Positions 15,844 through 24,117 of a stretch of 64,000 nt of DNA are shown piece by piece. Both the position numbers and the translations under genes were made by a program. Origin of the DNA: Jannaschia seohaensis (lineage in GTDB: Bacteria > Pseudomonadota > Alphaproteobacteria > Rhodobacterales > Rhodobacteraceae); NCBI RefSeq assembly GCF_900116765.1, contig NZ_UETC01000001.1, positions 1-64,000 of the forward strand. Direction: 5' to 3'. Within the stretch, counting starts at the first letter, position 1. Every line of letters starts with the position of its first letter. A model generated the notes under the pieces. That model ran no database searches and was not told where the DNA came from. It was given only the letters and a program-made list of their open reading frames with translations.

Positions 15844-17124
15844 ATGGCAATACTCGCGAAACCCAAGGTCGGCTATTCCCGCCGCTCATTGCTCAAGACC
15901 GGCGGCGCGGCGCTTGCCGCAACAGCCCTGCCCGCGCCCATGATCTGGGCCCAGGATACCAAGGACATCGTGCTGCGCCAGTTCGGCACGGGCGTGTCGA
16001 ACCTCAACGACGTGGCCAACAAGGTGAAAGAGGATCTCGGCTTCACGTTGGAGATGACCGCGCTCGACAGTGACAGCGTGACCCAGCGCGCGGCGACCCA
16101 GCCCGACAGCTTCGACATCGCCGATATCGAATACTGGATCTGCAAGAAGGTCTGGCCGACCGGCAACCTCCAGGCCATGGATACGTCGAAGATCGCCAAT
16201 TACGACAAGATCGTCGGCATCTTCCGCTCGGGCAAGCTGACCCCCGAGAGCGAGATCGCCCAGGGCACCGCGCCCCACACCGTGGGCTTCGTCGAGGGCC
16301 CCGGCGGCACCAGCTTCGCCAGCGAAGAGACCGGCTGGATGACGCTGATCCCGACGATCTACAACGCCGACACGCTGGGCATCCGCCCCGATCTGATCGG
16401 CCGTCCGATCGAGTCCTGGACCGAGCTGCTCAACCCCGAGTTCCGCGGCAAGGCCTCGATCCTCGACATCTCCTCGATCGGGATCATGGACATGGCCATG
16501 GTCTGCGAGGCGATGGGCGAAATCCAGTATGGCGACAAGGGCAACATGACCCGCGAAGAGATCGACAAGACCATGGCGATCTTCACCGAAGCCAAGCGCG
16601 CCGGCCAGTTCCGCGCCTTCTGGAAGACCTTCGACGAGAGCGTGAACCTGATGGCCTCGGGCGAGGTGGTGATCCAGTCGATGTGGTCGCCCGCCATCAC
16701 CGCCGTCAAATCCCGCGGCATTCCCTGCGTCTACCAGCCCCTCAAGGAAGGCTACCGGTCCTGGGGCGGCGGCATCGGCCTGTCCTCCTCGCTCAGCGGC
16801 ATGGAGCTCGATGCGGCCTACGAATACATCAACTGGTATCTGTCCGGCTGGGTCGGCGGCTATCTGATGCGCCAGGGCTACTATTCGGCGGTTCCGGAAA
16901 CGTCGAAGAACTTCATGACCGAGAACGAGTGGGGCTACTGGTTCGAGGGCAAGGAAGCCACGGACGTCATCACATCGCCCACCGGCGACACGCTGGCCCA
17001 GGCCGGCGAGACGCGCGACGGCGGCTCCTTCTACGACCGCATGGGCGCCGTGGCCTGCTGGAACGCCGTCATGGACGAGAACCAGTACATGGTCCGCAAG
17101 TGGAACGAGTTCATCGCGGCCTGA
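15844..17124 (+). CDS. Extracellular solute-binding protein (PotD/PotF-like), Tat signal
   Basis: 426 aa. The N-terminus carries a twin-arginine signal (SRRSLLKTGGAALAATALPA), so it is exported folded. The body matches polyamine-type family 1 binding proteins (LRQFGTGVSNLNDVANKVKE, FDIADIEYWICKKVWPTGNL, LNPEFRGKASILDISSIGI). A GGAGAGGA-like site precedes the ATG. It fixes the specificity of the importer; at 426 aa it is longer than E. coli PotD (about 350), a size seen in alphaproteobacterial members of unknown ligand. A strong hairpin follows the stop. Confidence 0.88.
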   Translation: MAILAKPKVGYSRRSLLKTGGAALAATALPAPMIWAQDTKDIVLRQFGTGVSNLNDVANKVKEDLGFTLEMTALDSDSVTQRAATQPDSFDIADIEYWICKKVWPTGNLQAMDTSKIANYDKIVGIFRSGKLTPESEIAQGTAPHTVGFVEGPGGTSFASEETGWMTLIPTIYNADTLGIRPDLIGRPIESWTELLNPEFRGKASILDISSIGIMDMAMVCEAMGEIQYGDKGNMTREEIDKTMAIFTEAKRAGQFRAFWKTFDESVNLMASGEVVIQSMWSPAITAVKSRGIPCVYQPLKEGYRSWGGGIGLSSSLSGMELDAAYEYINWYLSGWVGGYLMRQGYYSAVPETSKNFMTENEWGYWFEGKEATDVITSPTGDTLAQAGETRDGGSFYDRMGAVACWNAVMDENQYMVRKWNEFIAA

Positions 17125-17159
17125 TGCGATCTCGCCGCGCTACGGCGCGGCCCGCGACC

Positions 17160-17187
17160 GCCTGGGGGGATGTCCGTCCCCCCAGGC
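17160..17187. terminator. Intra-operon hairpin after binding-protein gene
   Basis: GCCTGGGGGGA (17160-17170) pairs perfectly with TCCCCCCAGGC (17177-17187) around TGTCCG: an 11-bp GC-rich stem between the binding-protein gene and the first permease gene. With no T-run, it probably gives partial termination or 3'-end protection, keeping binding protein in excess. Confidence 0.6.
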
Positions 17188-17222
17188 TCCCTGAACGCTC
17201 CTGAGAGAGGCTGGGACATCCG

Positions 17223-18089
17223 ATGGCGTCGAGACTGTTGAAAAACCGGCATGTCCTGGGCTGGCTCGAAGCCGCGCCCCTGACGTTGGTGCTGCTCGCC
17301 TTCCTGATCGCGCCCATCGTGATGATCGTGATCGTCAGCTTCTGGGGCGCGACGGAATTTTCGATCTATCCCGCCTTTCAATTCGACAATTACGAGTTCC
17401 TCTTCGGCTCGCCCGTCACCTACCGGGTGTTCTGGGCCACGCTGAAATACGCCTTCATCACCTGGGCGCTGACGCTCGCCATCGGCTTCACCGTCGCTTA
17501 TTTCCTGGCCTTCCACGTCCGCAGCCTGACGATGCAGATCGCGCTGTTCCTGGTCTGCACGATCCCGTTCTGGACCTCGAACATCATCCGCATGATCTCG
17601 TGGATCCCGTTCCTCGGCCGAAACGGCATCGCCAATCAGACGCTGATCTCCTGGGGGGTGATCGACGAGCCGCTCGAATGGCTCCTCTATTCCGACTTCT
17701 CGGTGATCCTGGCCTTCGTGCATCTCTACACGCTCTTCATGGTGGTGCCGATCTTCAACACCATGATGCGCATCGACAAATCCCTGCTGGAGGCCGCCCG
17801 GGACAACGGCGCTTCGGGCTTCCAGACGCTGATCCACGTGATCCTGCCGCTGACCAAGCCGGGCATCATGATCGGGACGATTTTCGTGGTGACGCTGGTG
17901 ATGGGCGACTTCATTACGGTGCGCTTCATGTCCGGCTCGCAGCGCGCCAATGTCGGACGGTTGATTTCGAACGATATCGGGCTGTTGCAATACCCGTCGG
18001 CCGCCGCAACCGCCGTGGTGCTGCTCGGCACCGTGCTGATCGTGATCGCGATCCTTCTGCGCTTCGTCAATATCCGCAAGGAGCTCTAG
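17223..18089 (+). CDS. Polyamine-type ABC permease 1 (PotB-like)
   Basis: 288 aa with six membrane segments. The cytoplasmic EAA loop is seen as LLEAARDNGASGFQTLIHVI followed by LPLTKPGIMIGTIF, the contact site for the ATPase. MetI-type permease fold, first of two. It forms the inner-membrane channel with the next gene product; the spacer between the genes is 1 bp. Confidence 0.9.
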   Translation: MASRLLKNRHVLGWLEAAPLTLVLLAFLIAPIVMIVIVSFWGATEFSIYPAFQFDNYEFLFGSPVTYRVFWATLKYAFITWALTLAIGFTVAYFLAFHVRSLTMQIALFLVCTIPFWTSNIIRMISWIPFLGRNGIANQTLISWGVIDEPLEWLLYSDFSVILAFVHLYTLFMVVPIFNTMMRIDKSLLEAARDNGASGFQTLIHVILPLTKPGIMIGTIFVVTLVMGDFITVRFMSGSQRANVGRLISNDIGLLQYPSAAATAVVLLGTVLIVIAILLRFVNIRKEL

Positions 18090-18090
18090 G

Positions 18091-18927
18091 ATGGACCGCC
18101 GCCCCCGCTCGTTCTACGTGCTCGCCGCCTTTTTCGGGCTCTTCGTGCTGTTCCTCTACGGCCCGATCCTGACCATCGGCATTCTCTCCTTCCAGGGACC
18201 GCAGGGCGGGCTGACCTTCCCGATGAACGGGGTGTCGCTGCACTGGTTCCGGGATCTCTTCCAGGAGCAGGCCGTGGGCGACATCTGGGGCGCCTTCCGC
18301 CGCAGTTTCGCCTTGGGGCTGATGGTGATGGTCACGACGGTGATCGTCTCGGTCATGGCGGGGCTGGCCTTCCGCAAGCGTTTCGTCGGGTCGGGCCTGA
18401 TCTTCTACGCGGCCATCACCTCGCTGGTGATTCCGTCGATCCTGATCTCGTTGGGCGTCGGGCTGATCTTCAACCAGCTCGGCCTGAAGGTGCATTGGGC
18501 GACCTCGGGCTTCGGCTCGCAGCTCACCTGGACCCTGCCCTTCGGCCTGCTGATCATGTTCGCCGTCTTCAACCGCTTCGACAAAAGCTACGAGGAGGCC
18601 GCGCGCGACCAGGGCGCGACGGCCTGGCAGACGATCCGCTTCGTGGTTCTGCCGATCATCGCGCCGTCGCTGATCGGCGTGGCGCTGTTCGGCTTCACGC
18701 TCAGCTATGACGAGTTCGCCCGGACCCTCCTGACCGCAGGAAGCTACAACACCCTGCCGCTGGAGATCTTCGGGATGACGACCAACGTCACCACGCCGGT
18801 GATTTATGCCCTGGGGACGCTGACCACCCTGTTCTCCTTCGGCATCATCGCGGCGTTCCTGCTGGGGGTCTGGATCATGGGCAAGCGCCGGGCCCGGCTG
18901 GGATCGGATGCGGGTAAAGGCGTATGA
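18091..18927 (+). CDS. Polyamine-type ABC permease 2 (PotC-like)
   Basis: 278 aa with six membrane segments and an EAA loop (YEEAARDQGATAWQTIRFVV, LPIIAPSLIGVALFGF). Second channel subunit. Its last codons overlap the racemase start (ATGA), so transport and the enzyme are co-produced. Confidence 0.9.
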   Translation: MDRRPRSFYVLAAFFGLFVLFLYGPILTIGILSFQGPQGGLTFPMNGVSLHWFRDLFQEQAVGDIWGAFRRSFALGLMVMVTTVIVSVMAGLAFRKRFVGSGLIFYAAITSLVIPSILISLGVGLIFNQLGLKVHWATSGFGSQLTWTLPFGLLIMFAVFNRFDKSYEEAARDQGATAWQTIRFVVLPIIAPSLIGVALFGFTLSYDEFARTLLTAGSYNTLPLEIFGMTTNVTTPVIYALGTLTTLFSFGIIAAFLLGVWIMGKRRARLGSDAGKGV

Positions 18928-19598
18928 AGATCGCCTATATCAACCCCAACGCCACGGAGGCGATGACCGATGGCATCGTCGCGACCGCGCGGGCCGCGCT
19001 GCCCGAGGCCGAGATCGTCGGCCTGACCAATACGCGCGGACCCGCCGCGATCGAAGGCCCGGCCGATGGCGCAGCGGCGGTGCCCGGCCTGCTAGACTTG
19101 TTGCCGGTCGCCCGGCAGGCAGGCGCCGAAGCCATCGTCATCGCCTGCTTCGACGACACCGGCCTGGACGCGGCCCGCGAACAGGCGGGCTGCCCGGTCC
19201 TGGGCATCGGTCAGTCCAGCTATGTCATGGCCCAATTGCTGGGTCTGCGCTTCTCGGTGATCACGTCGCTTCCCGTGTCGATCCCGGTGATCGACGGGAA
19301 CATCAAAGCGCATGGCTTTGGGGACCTCTGCGCCTCGGTCCGCGCCACCGGCTTGCCGGTCCTGACCATCGAGAAGGGAGCGCCGGAGACGATCGACCGG
19401 ATCGCGGCGGAGATCGAGGCCGCGCGGCGCGAAGACGGCGCCGGCTGCGCGCTTCTGGGCTGTGCCGGGATGTCCCCGCTGATGAGTGTCCTCGCGGCGC
19501 GGACCAGCCTGCAACTGATCGACGGCGTGGCCGCCTCCGCGCATCTCGCGGAGGCGGTGGTGAAAGGCCAGTCCGTGGCCTTGACCTCGGCACCGTGA
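18924..19598 (+). CDS. Asp/Glu racemase family protein (hydantoin racemase-like)
   Basis: 224 aa. N-terminal MKIAYINPNATEAMTDGIV is the hallmark start of the hydantoin/aspartate racemase family, whose members use two Cys as acid and base. Both are present: Cys75 in IVIACFDDTGLD and Cys180 in ALLGCAGMSPL. It would interconvert stereoisomers of an amino-acid derivative, hydantoin or similar substrate brought in by the ABC importer, with no cofactor. Some members act instead as isomerases or decarboxylases (Asp/Glu/arylmalonate group), so the reaction is not fixed. It is the last gene of the operon. Confidence 0.82.
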   Translation: MKIAYINPNATEAMTDGIVATARAALPEAEIVGLTNTRGPAAIEGPADGAAAVPGLLDLLPVARQAGAEAIVIACFDDTGLDAAREQAGCPVLGIGQSSYVMAQLLGLRFSVITSLPVSIPVIDGNIKAHGFGDLCASVRATGLPVLTIEKGAPETIDRIAAEIEAARREDGAGCALLGCAGMSPLMSVLAARTSLQLIDGVAASAHLAEAVVKGQSVALTSAP

Positions 19599-19680
19599 TC
19601 CTCCGAGCCGTGGGCGCGCGCGGTGCCCGCGTCACCTGGAAGCACGCCTCTGCTCCAAGCCCCTGACCCCAGACCGGTCG

Positions 19681-19720
19681 GCGACCGGGCGCGAAAGGGC
19701 GCGAAAGGGCGCGAAAGGGC
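19681..19720. repeat. 10-bp tandem repeat, three perfect copies
   Basis: GCGAAAGGGC occurs three times head to tail (19691-19720), preceded by a degenerate unit GCGACCGGGC (19681-19690). It lies in the 292-bp gap between the racemase and a DUF1311 gene, where I see no other feature. Probably a simple replication-slippage repeat; a regulatory role is possible but unsupported. Confidence 0.85.
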
Positions 19721-19890
19721 GTGCCGCCTCGTCAGAGCGCGCGGCGACTGCCAGCAGTTGATCTAGGTCATTCCTTCCAGTCGCGCTTGCGCGCCTACTC
19801 GGCAAGATCGCATCGGCCTTTCGGTCCGCGCGCCGGACGTTCCTGCCTTCCTGCCGATTGCGGATCATCGAAGCATCGCGAGACACCGCC

Positions 19891-20277
19891 ATGAAGACAA
19901 TCGCCGCAACTCTAGCCGTGACCTTCTGCCTGCCGCTCCCCGCCCTTTCCGATCCGGCGACCGAGTGCGGCGGACGCAGTCAGGTCGAGATCGGGGCCTG
20001 TGTGGCCGACACACTGCAAAGGGTCGATGCGAGCATCCAGATCTACCTGAATTTCGCGATGCGGTCCGCGGAAGAGCTCGACGCCGCGACGGGCCGCGAG
20101 GTGACCGTTCCGGCTCTCGAAGCATCGCAGGCGGCCTGGGCCGCCTATCGGGATGCCCATTGCGCCTATGTCGGCGCCACTTTCGGCGGTGGGTCGGGGA
20201 CGGGCATCGGGATCAATGCCTGTCGGATCGAACTCGGACGGGAGCGAGCAGCCGACCTGATGCGTTACGCCCGGTAA
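19891..20277 (+). CDS. LprI/DUF1311 family periplasmic protein
   Basis: 128 aa from ATG 19891. Residues 1-~20 are a signal peptide (TIAATLAVTFCLPLPALS). The rest follows the DUF1311 pattern named after mycobacterial LprI: an early Cys (TECGGR), a second in GACVADTLQRVD, a helix-rich middle ending LEASQAAWAAYRDAHCAYVG, and a last Cys in INACRIELGRERA. Four Cys fit two disulphides in the periplasm. LprI inhibits lysozyme, but most family members have no proven role. It has no evident operon partner. Confidence 0.78.
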   Translation: MKTIAATLAVTFCLPLPALSDPATECGGRSQVEIGACVADTLQRVDASIQIYLNFAMRSAEELDAATGREVTVPALEASQAAWAAYRDAHCAYVGATFGGGSGTGIGINACRIELGRERAADLMRYAR

Positions 20278-20481
20278 GGCTTGCGCGGCTCGGGCGCAGG
20301 AGGCCACGGACCTGTCGGACGCCACCGGACCTGCGTCGCGCACGCAGCCCGCGACCGCTTCGGAGCCCGCATTCCCAGCTGGTCGATCCCGGAGACGGGG
20401 CAGCCGAGGCGGGCGCGGAGATTTAGATCGCCCCCGCGCGATTCCATGGATGGAACCCAATCGGATCGCCACGTGAGCACA

Positions 20482-20499
20482 AATTTTATGCCAATTGGA
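20482..20499. promoter_or_regulatory. AT-rich operator-like element upstream of dipeptide-type ABC operon B
   Basis: AATTTTATGCCAATTGGA (20482-20499) stands out in GC-rich DNA and contains the palindrome CCAATTGG (20491-20498). It matches 34979-34998 upstream of the paralogous operon C (AATTTATATGCCTAATTGGA) apart from two inserted bases. It lies ~155 bp before the binding-protein start. The rest of the 20278-20652 gap shows no gene. Confidence 0.45.
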
Positions 20500-20652
20500 G
20501 AGATTTGCCCATTAAATGTGCGATTTCGACGCGAAGCCGGGGCCTATCTAGACCGGACCGCACACAAATCGCTTTGCGCAACGCGTTGAATCGGGTCCCT
20601 TTCGGAAGTTGGGGCGCTCCCGACGTTGGGGCAATCAAGAGAGGGGTCAGCG

Positions 20653-22227
20653 ATGAAGCTAACGAACACCATTTTCTCCGGGGCGCTGTGCGCGGCGTTG
20701 CTGACCAGCGCAGCGAGCGCGGAGACTCTCCGCTGGGCCAATGTCGGCGACATCCTGACGCTCGACCCCTATGCCCATACCGAAAGCGGCACGTCCTCCT
20801 TCCTGCACCACATCTACGAGCCGCTCGTCCGCCGCGACGCCGAACTGAAGTTCGAGCCGGCGCTTGCCCTGACCTGGGAGGTGATCGAACCGACCCGAGT
20901 GCGCTTCACCCTGCGCGAAGGTGTGACGTTCCATGACGGAGCGCCCTTCACCTCGGCCGATGTGGTCGCCTCCGTCACCCGCCTGACGCATCCCGATGCG
21001 CGTGCGCGCGGCAACCTTGCCGGCGTCGCACGGGCCGAGGCCGTCGACGATTACACCGTGGATCTCGTGCTCAACGCGCCCGATCCCCTGCTTATCAACA
21101 AGCTGACCGGCGTCTTCATCATGGACGAGGAATGGCTGGTCGCGAATGACGCGACGCTGCCCGGCAACACCACGACCGGCGTCGTCACCTATGCCTCCGA
21201 CCACGCCAACGGCACCGGCCCCTTCATGCTGGAAAGCCGCCAGCCCGATGCGCGCACGGTCCTGACCGCCAATCCCGACTGGTGGGATACGCCCATCCAC
21301 AACCTGACGCGGATCGAGTTCCTGCCGATCAATTCCGACGCCACGCGCGTCTCGGCCCTGCTGTCTGGCGAGGTCGATGTGATCACCCCGTCGCCGCTCC
21401 AGGACACCGAGCGTCTGGAGGCGGCCGAAGGCGTGACCCCGCTTCAGAACCCGTCGCTGCGCACCATCATGTTCGGTCTGAACGTAGCCCGCGACGAGCT
21501 CCATGGTGGGCCGAACGGCGGCACCAACCCGCTGCGCGACGTCCGTGTGCGCGAGGCGCTCTGGCGTGCCATCGACATGGAAGCGATCAATTCCAGGGTC
21601 ATGCGCGGCAAGGCCCGCATCGCGGGCTCGATAATCGCGCCGCCGGTCCCAGGCTATGAGGCGGAGACCGACGTCAAGCCGGACTACGACGTGGAGGCCG
21701 CCAAGGCGCTGCTGGCCGAGGCCGGGTATCCCGATGGCTTCGCCACCAATCTCGACTGCACCAACGACCGCTACATCAACGACGAGGAGATCTGCCTCGC
21801 GATCGCGTCGATGTGGGCCGGGATCGGGGTCGATGTCGAACTGACGGCCCAGACCCGGAGCAATCACTTCCCCAAGGTCGACCGCGGTGAGACGGATATC
21901 TACATGATCGGCTGGGCCACCTTGCCGGCGATGGACGGGTTCAGCCCGCTGTCGCAGATGCTGGCTACGCGGGAAGGCGATTACGGCGGCAACAACCCCA
22001 ACGGTTATTCCAACCCGCGGGTCGACGAGATCACCGTCATGGCCGCCTCGGAGGTCGACAATGACAAGCGGATCGCGCTGATCGAGGAAGCTATCCAGAT
22101 CGCGCGAGACGAGATCGCCTACATCCCGCTCCACCAGCAGCCCCTGAGCTGGGCCGCGCGGGACAATGTCGAGATCATCCAGTTCCCCGACAACTACTTC
22201 CGGGCTTGGCACTACCGCGTGAACTGA
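20653..22227 (+). CDS. Dipeptide/oligopeptide-type ABC binding protein (operon B)
   Basis: 524 aa from ATG 20653 with a Sec signal (TIFSGALCAALLTSAASA). Family 5 (DppA/OppA-like) features: TLRWANVGDILTLDPYAHTE at the mature start, FHDGAPFTSADVVASVTRL, NGTGPFMLESRQPDARTV, and PDYDVEAAKALLAEAGYPDG. Family 5 proteins bind peptides but also nickel, opines, glutathione or heterocycles. It is clearly paralogous to the protein at 35103 (shared NPDWWD, LLSGE, MRGK.R.AG, IASMW segments). The amidohydrolase in the same operon suggests a cyclic or amide substrate rather than simple peptides (inference). Confidence 0.9.
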   Translation: MKLTNTIFSGALCAALLTSAASAETLRWANVGDILTLDPYAHTESGTSSFLHHIYEPLVRRDAELKFEPALALTWEVIEPTRVRFTLREGVTFHDGAPFTSADVVASVTRLTHPDARARGNLAGVARAEAVDDYTVDLVLNAPDPLLINKLTGVFIMDEEWLVANDATLPGNTTTGVVTYASDHANGTGPFMLESRQPDARTVLTANPDWWDTPIHNLTRIEFLPINSDATRVSALLSGEVDVITPSPLQDTERLEAAEGVTPLQNPSLRTIMFGLNVARDELHGGPNGGTNPLRDVRVREALWRAIDMEAINSRVMRGKARIAGSIIAPPVPGYEAETDVKPDYDVEAAKALLAEAGYPDGFATNLDCTNDRYINDEEICLAIASMWAGIGVDVELTAQTRSNHFPKVDRGETDIYMIGWATLPAMDGFSPLSQMLATREGDYGGNNPNGYSNPRVDEITVMAASEVDNDKRIALIEEAIQIARDEIAYIPLHQQPLSWAARDNVEIIQFPDNYFRAWHYRVN

Positions 22228-22237
22228 TCGCACGTCA

Positions 22238-23206
22238 GTGCTTCCCTTCCTGATAAGACGCCTCGGGCAGGCCTTCCTCGTCGTTCTGACGGTGGGCCTG
22301 CTCAGCTTTCTGATGTTCCGCTTCGTCGGCGATCCGGTCGTGTCCATGAGCCGCGAGGACGCGACCGTGGCCGAGCGCGAGGCGCTACGCGAGTCGCTGG
22401 GGCTGAACGATCCCGTGCCCGTGCAGTTCGCGACCTTCATCGGACGCGCCGTTCAAGGCGATTTCGGCATCTCCTACCGTAACCAGCGCCCGGTCTCCGA
22501 CCTGATCGCCGAGCGGTTGCCCGCCACGCTGGAGCTCGTCTTTGCCGCGACCGTGCTCGCGCTCGCCATCGGGATTCCGCTGGGCGTGGTGACCGCCCTT
22601 CGGCCCAGGGGTGCGCTCTCGAATATCGTGCAGGGCGTGTCCCTGGTCGGGGTCTCGACGCCCACATTCGTGACCGGGATCATGCTGATCCTGCTCTTCG
22701 CGGTGACCCTGCGATGGCTACCGTCCTTTGGGCGCGGCGAGACCGTCGATCTGGGATGGTGGTCCACCGGCTTTCTCTCGGCCAGCGGCTGGCGGGCAAT
22801 CTTCCTGCCCGCGCTGACGCTCGCGCTCTTTCAGATGACACTGATCATGCGGCTCGTCCGGGCCGAGATGATCGAGATCCTCCAATCCGACTATATCCGC
22901 TTTGCTCGCGCGCGGGGCCTGCCGGATCGGTCGATCCATTACCGGCTCGCGCTCAAGAACGCACTGATGCCGGTGCTAACGATCACCGGCATGCAGATCG
23001 GCGGGCTGATCGCCTTCGCCATCGTCACCGAGAGCGTGTTTCAATGGCCCGGCATGGGCCTGCTCTTCATCCAGGCGGTGCAGTTCGTCGATGTGCCCGT
23101 CATGGCGGCCTATCTGATGTTTGTCGGGCTTGTCTTCGTCGCGCTCAACGCGGCGGTCGACGTCACCTATGCGCTGGTCGATCCGCGCTTGCGGGTACGG
23201 GGATGA
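22238..23206 (+). CDS. DppB-type ABC permease (operon B)
   Basis: 322 aa from GTG 22238, 10 bp after the binding-protein stop. Six membrane segments with the DppB N-terminal pattern LSFLMFRFVGDPVVSM and GDFGISYRNQRPVSDLIAER; EAA-type loop near RARGLPDRSIHYRLALKNAL; conserved ESVFQWPGMGLLFIQAV near the end. Inner-membrane channel subunit. Stop overlaps the next permease start (ATGA). Close paralogue of the permease at 36741. Confidence 0.92.
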   Translation: MLPFLIRRLGQAFLVVLTVGLLSFLMFRFVGDPVVSMSREDATVAEREALRESLGLNDPVPVQFATFIGRAVQGDFGISYRNQRPVSDLIAERLPATLELVFAATVLALAIGIPLGVVTALRPRGALSNIVQGVSLVGVSTPTFVTGIMLILLFAVTLRWLPSFGRGETVDLGWWSTGFLSASGWRAIFLPALTLALFQMTLIMRLVRAEMIEILQSDYIRFARARGLPDRSIHYRLALKNALMPVLTITGMQIGGLIAFAIVTESVFQWPGMGLLFIQAVQFVDVPVMAAYLMFVGLVFVALNAAVDVTYALVDPRLRVRG

Positions 23207-24117
23207 GCGGCGTGGCCAGCCCGTCCGCGCCCGCCGGTTTGATGGGGCAGTTCCTCGCCTCGCCCAAGGCGATGATCTCGGCGGCCGTGGCCCTGCTGCT
23301 GATCCTGTCGGCGGGTTTCGCGCCGCTGATCGCGCCGCATGACCCGTTCGCGCTGGGCACCTTCAATCTGATGGATAGCGAGCTGCCGCCGGTCTGGGCC
23401 GAAGGGGGCGATCCGCGCTTCCTCCTGGGAACCGATACGCAGGGCCGCGACGTGCTGTCGGCGATCCTCTACGGGATGCGCGTGTCGCTGATCGTGGGCT
23501 TCGCGGCGGTCGCACTGTCCGCTGGGATCGGCACGCTTCTGGGGCTGCTCGCGGGCTTCCGGGGCGGCTGGCTCGACGCGGTGCTGATGCGCTTCGCCGA
23601 CGTGATCCTGAGTTTCCCGACCATCCTGATCGCGCTCTTGGTCAGCGGCATCGCGCGCGGAGTCCTGCCCGACGCGCGGCAGGGCGACTATGCGATCTAC
23701 GTGCTGATCCTGGCCATCGCGATCAACGAATGGACGCAATACGCCCGCACCGTCCGGGGGCAGACCATGGTCGAGGCCTCGCTCGATTATGTGAAGGCGG
23801 CCCGCATTTCGGGGCTGGCGAATGGGCGGATCCTGGGGCGGCACATCCTGCCCAACGTCCTGTCGCCGGTCATCGTGATCGCCACGATCAATCTCGGCCT
23901 CGCCGTGCTGGCGGAGGCCACGCTGTCTTTCCTCGGCGTCGGTATGCCGGTGACGCAGCCCTCGCTCGGCACGCTGATCCGCATCGGCAACGAGAACCTC
24001 TTTTCCGGCGTCTGGTGGGTGGTCGTTTTCCCGGCGGCGACGCTCGTGATGCTGGTGCTCTCGGTCAATCTCTTCGGCGACTGGCTGCGCGATGCGCTCA
24101 ATCCCCGCCTTGGATAA
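23203..24117 (+). CDS. DppC-type ABC permease (operon B)
   Basis: 304 aa from the ATG overlapping the previous stop. DppC layout: first helix, then a soluble loop with FLLGTDTQGRDVLSAILYGM, EAA loop YVKAARISGLANGRILGRHI, and LSFLGVGMPVTQPSLGTLI near the C-terminus. Partner of the DppB-type subunit. Its last 26 bases overlap the start of the fused ATPase gene. Confidence 0.92.
   Translation: MSGVASPSAPAGLMGQFLASPKAMISAAVALLLILSAGFAPLIAPHDPFALGTFNLMDSELPPVWAEGGDPRFLLGTDTQGRDVLSAILYGMRVSLIVGFAAVALSAGIGTLLGLLAGFRGGWLDAVLMRFADVILSFPTILIALLVSGIARGVLPDARQGDYAIYVLILAIAINEWTQYARTVRGQTMVEASLDYVKAARISGLANGRILGRHILPNVLSPVIVIATINLGLAVLAEATLSFLGVGMPVTQPSLGTLIRIGNENLFSGVWWVVVFPAATLVMLVLSVNLFGDWLRDALNPRLG

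Noticed and set aside
19681-19720. Tandem repeat as a CRISPR array
   Set aside because: Units are 10 bp, contiguous and without spacers; no cas genes in the window.
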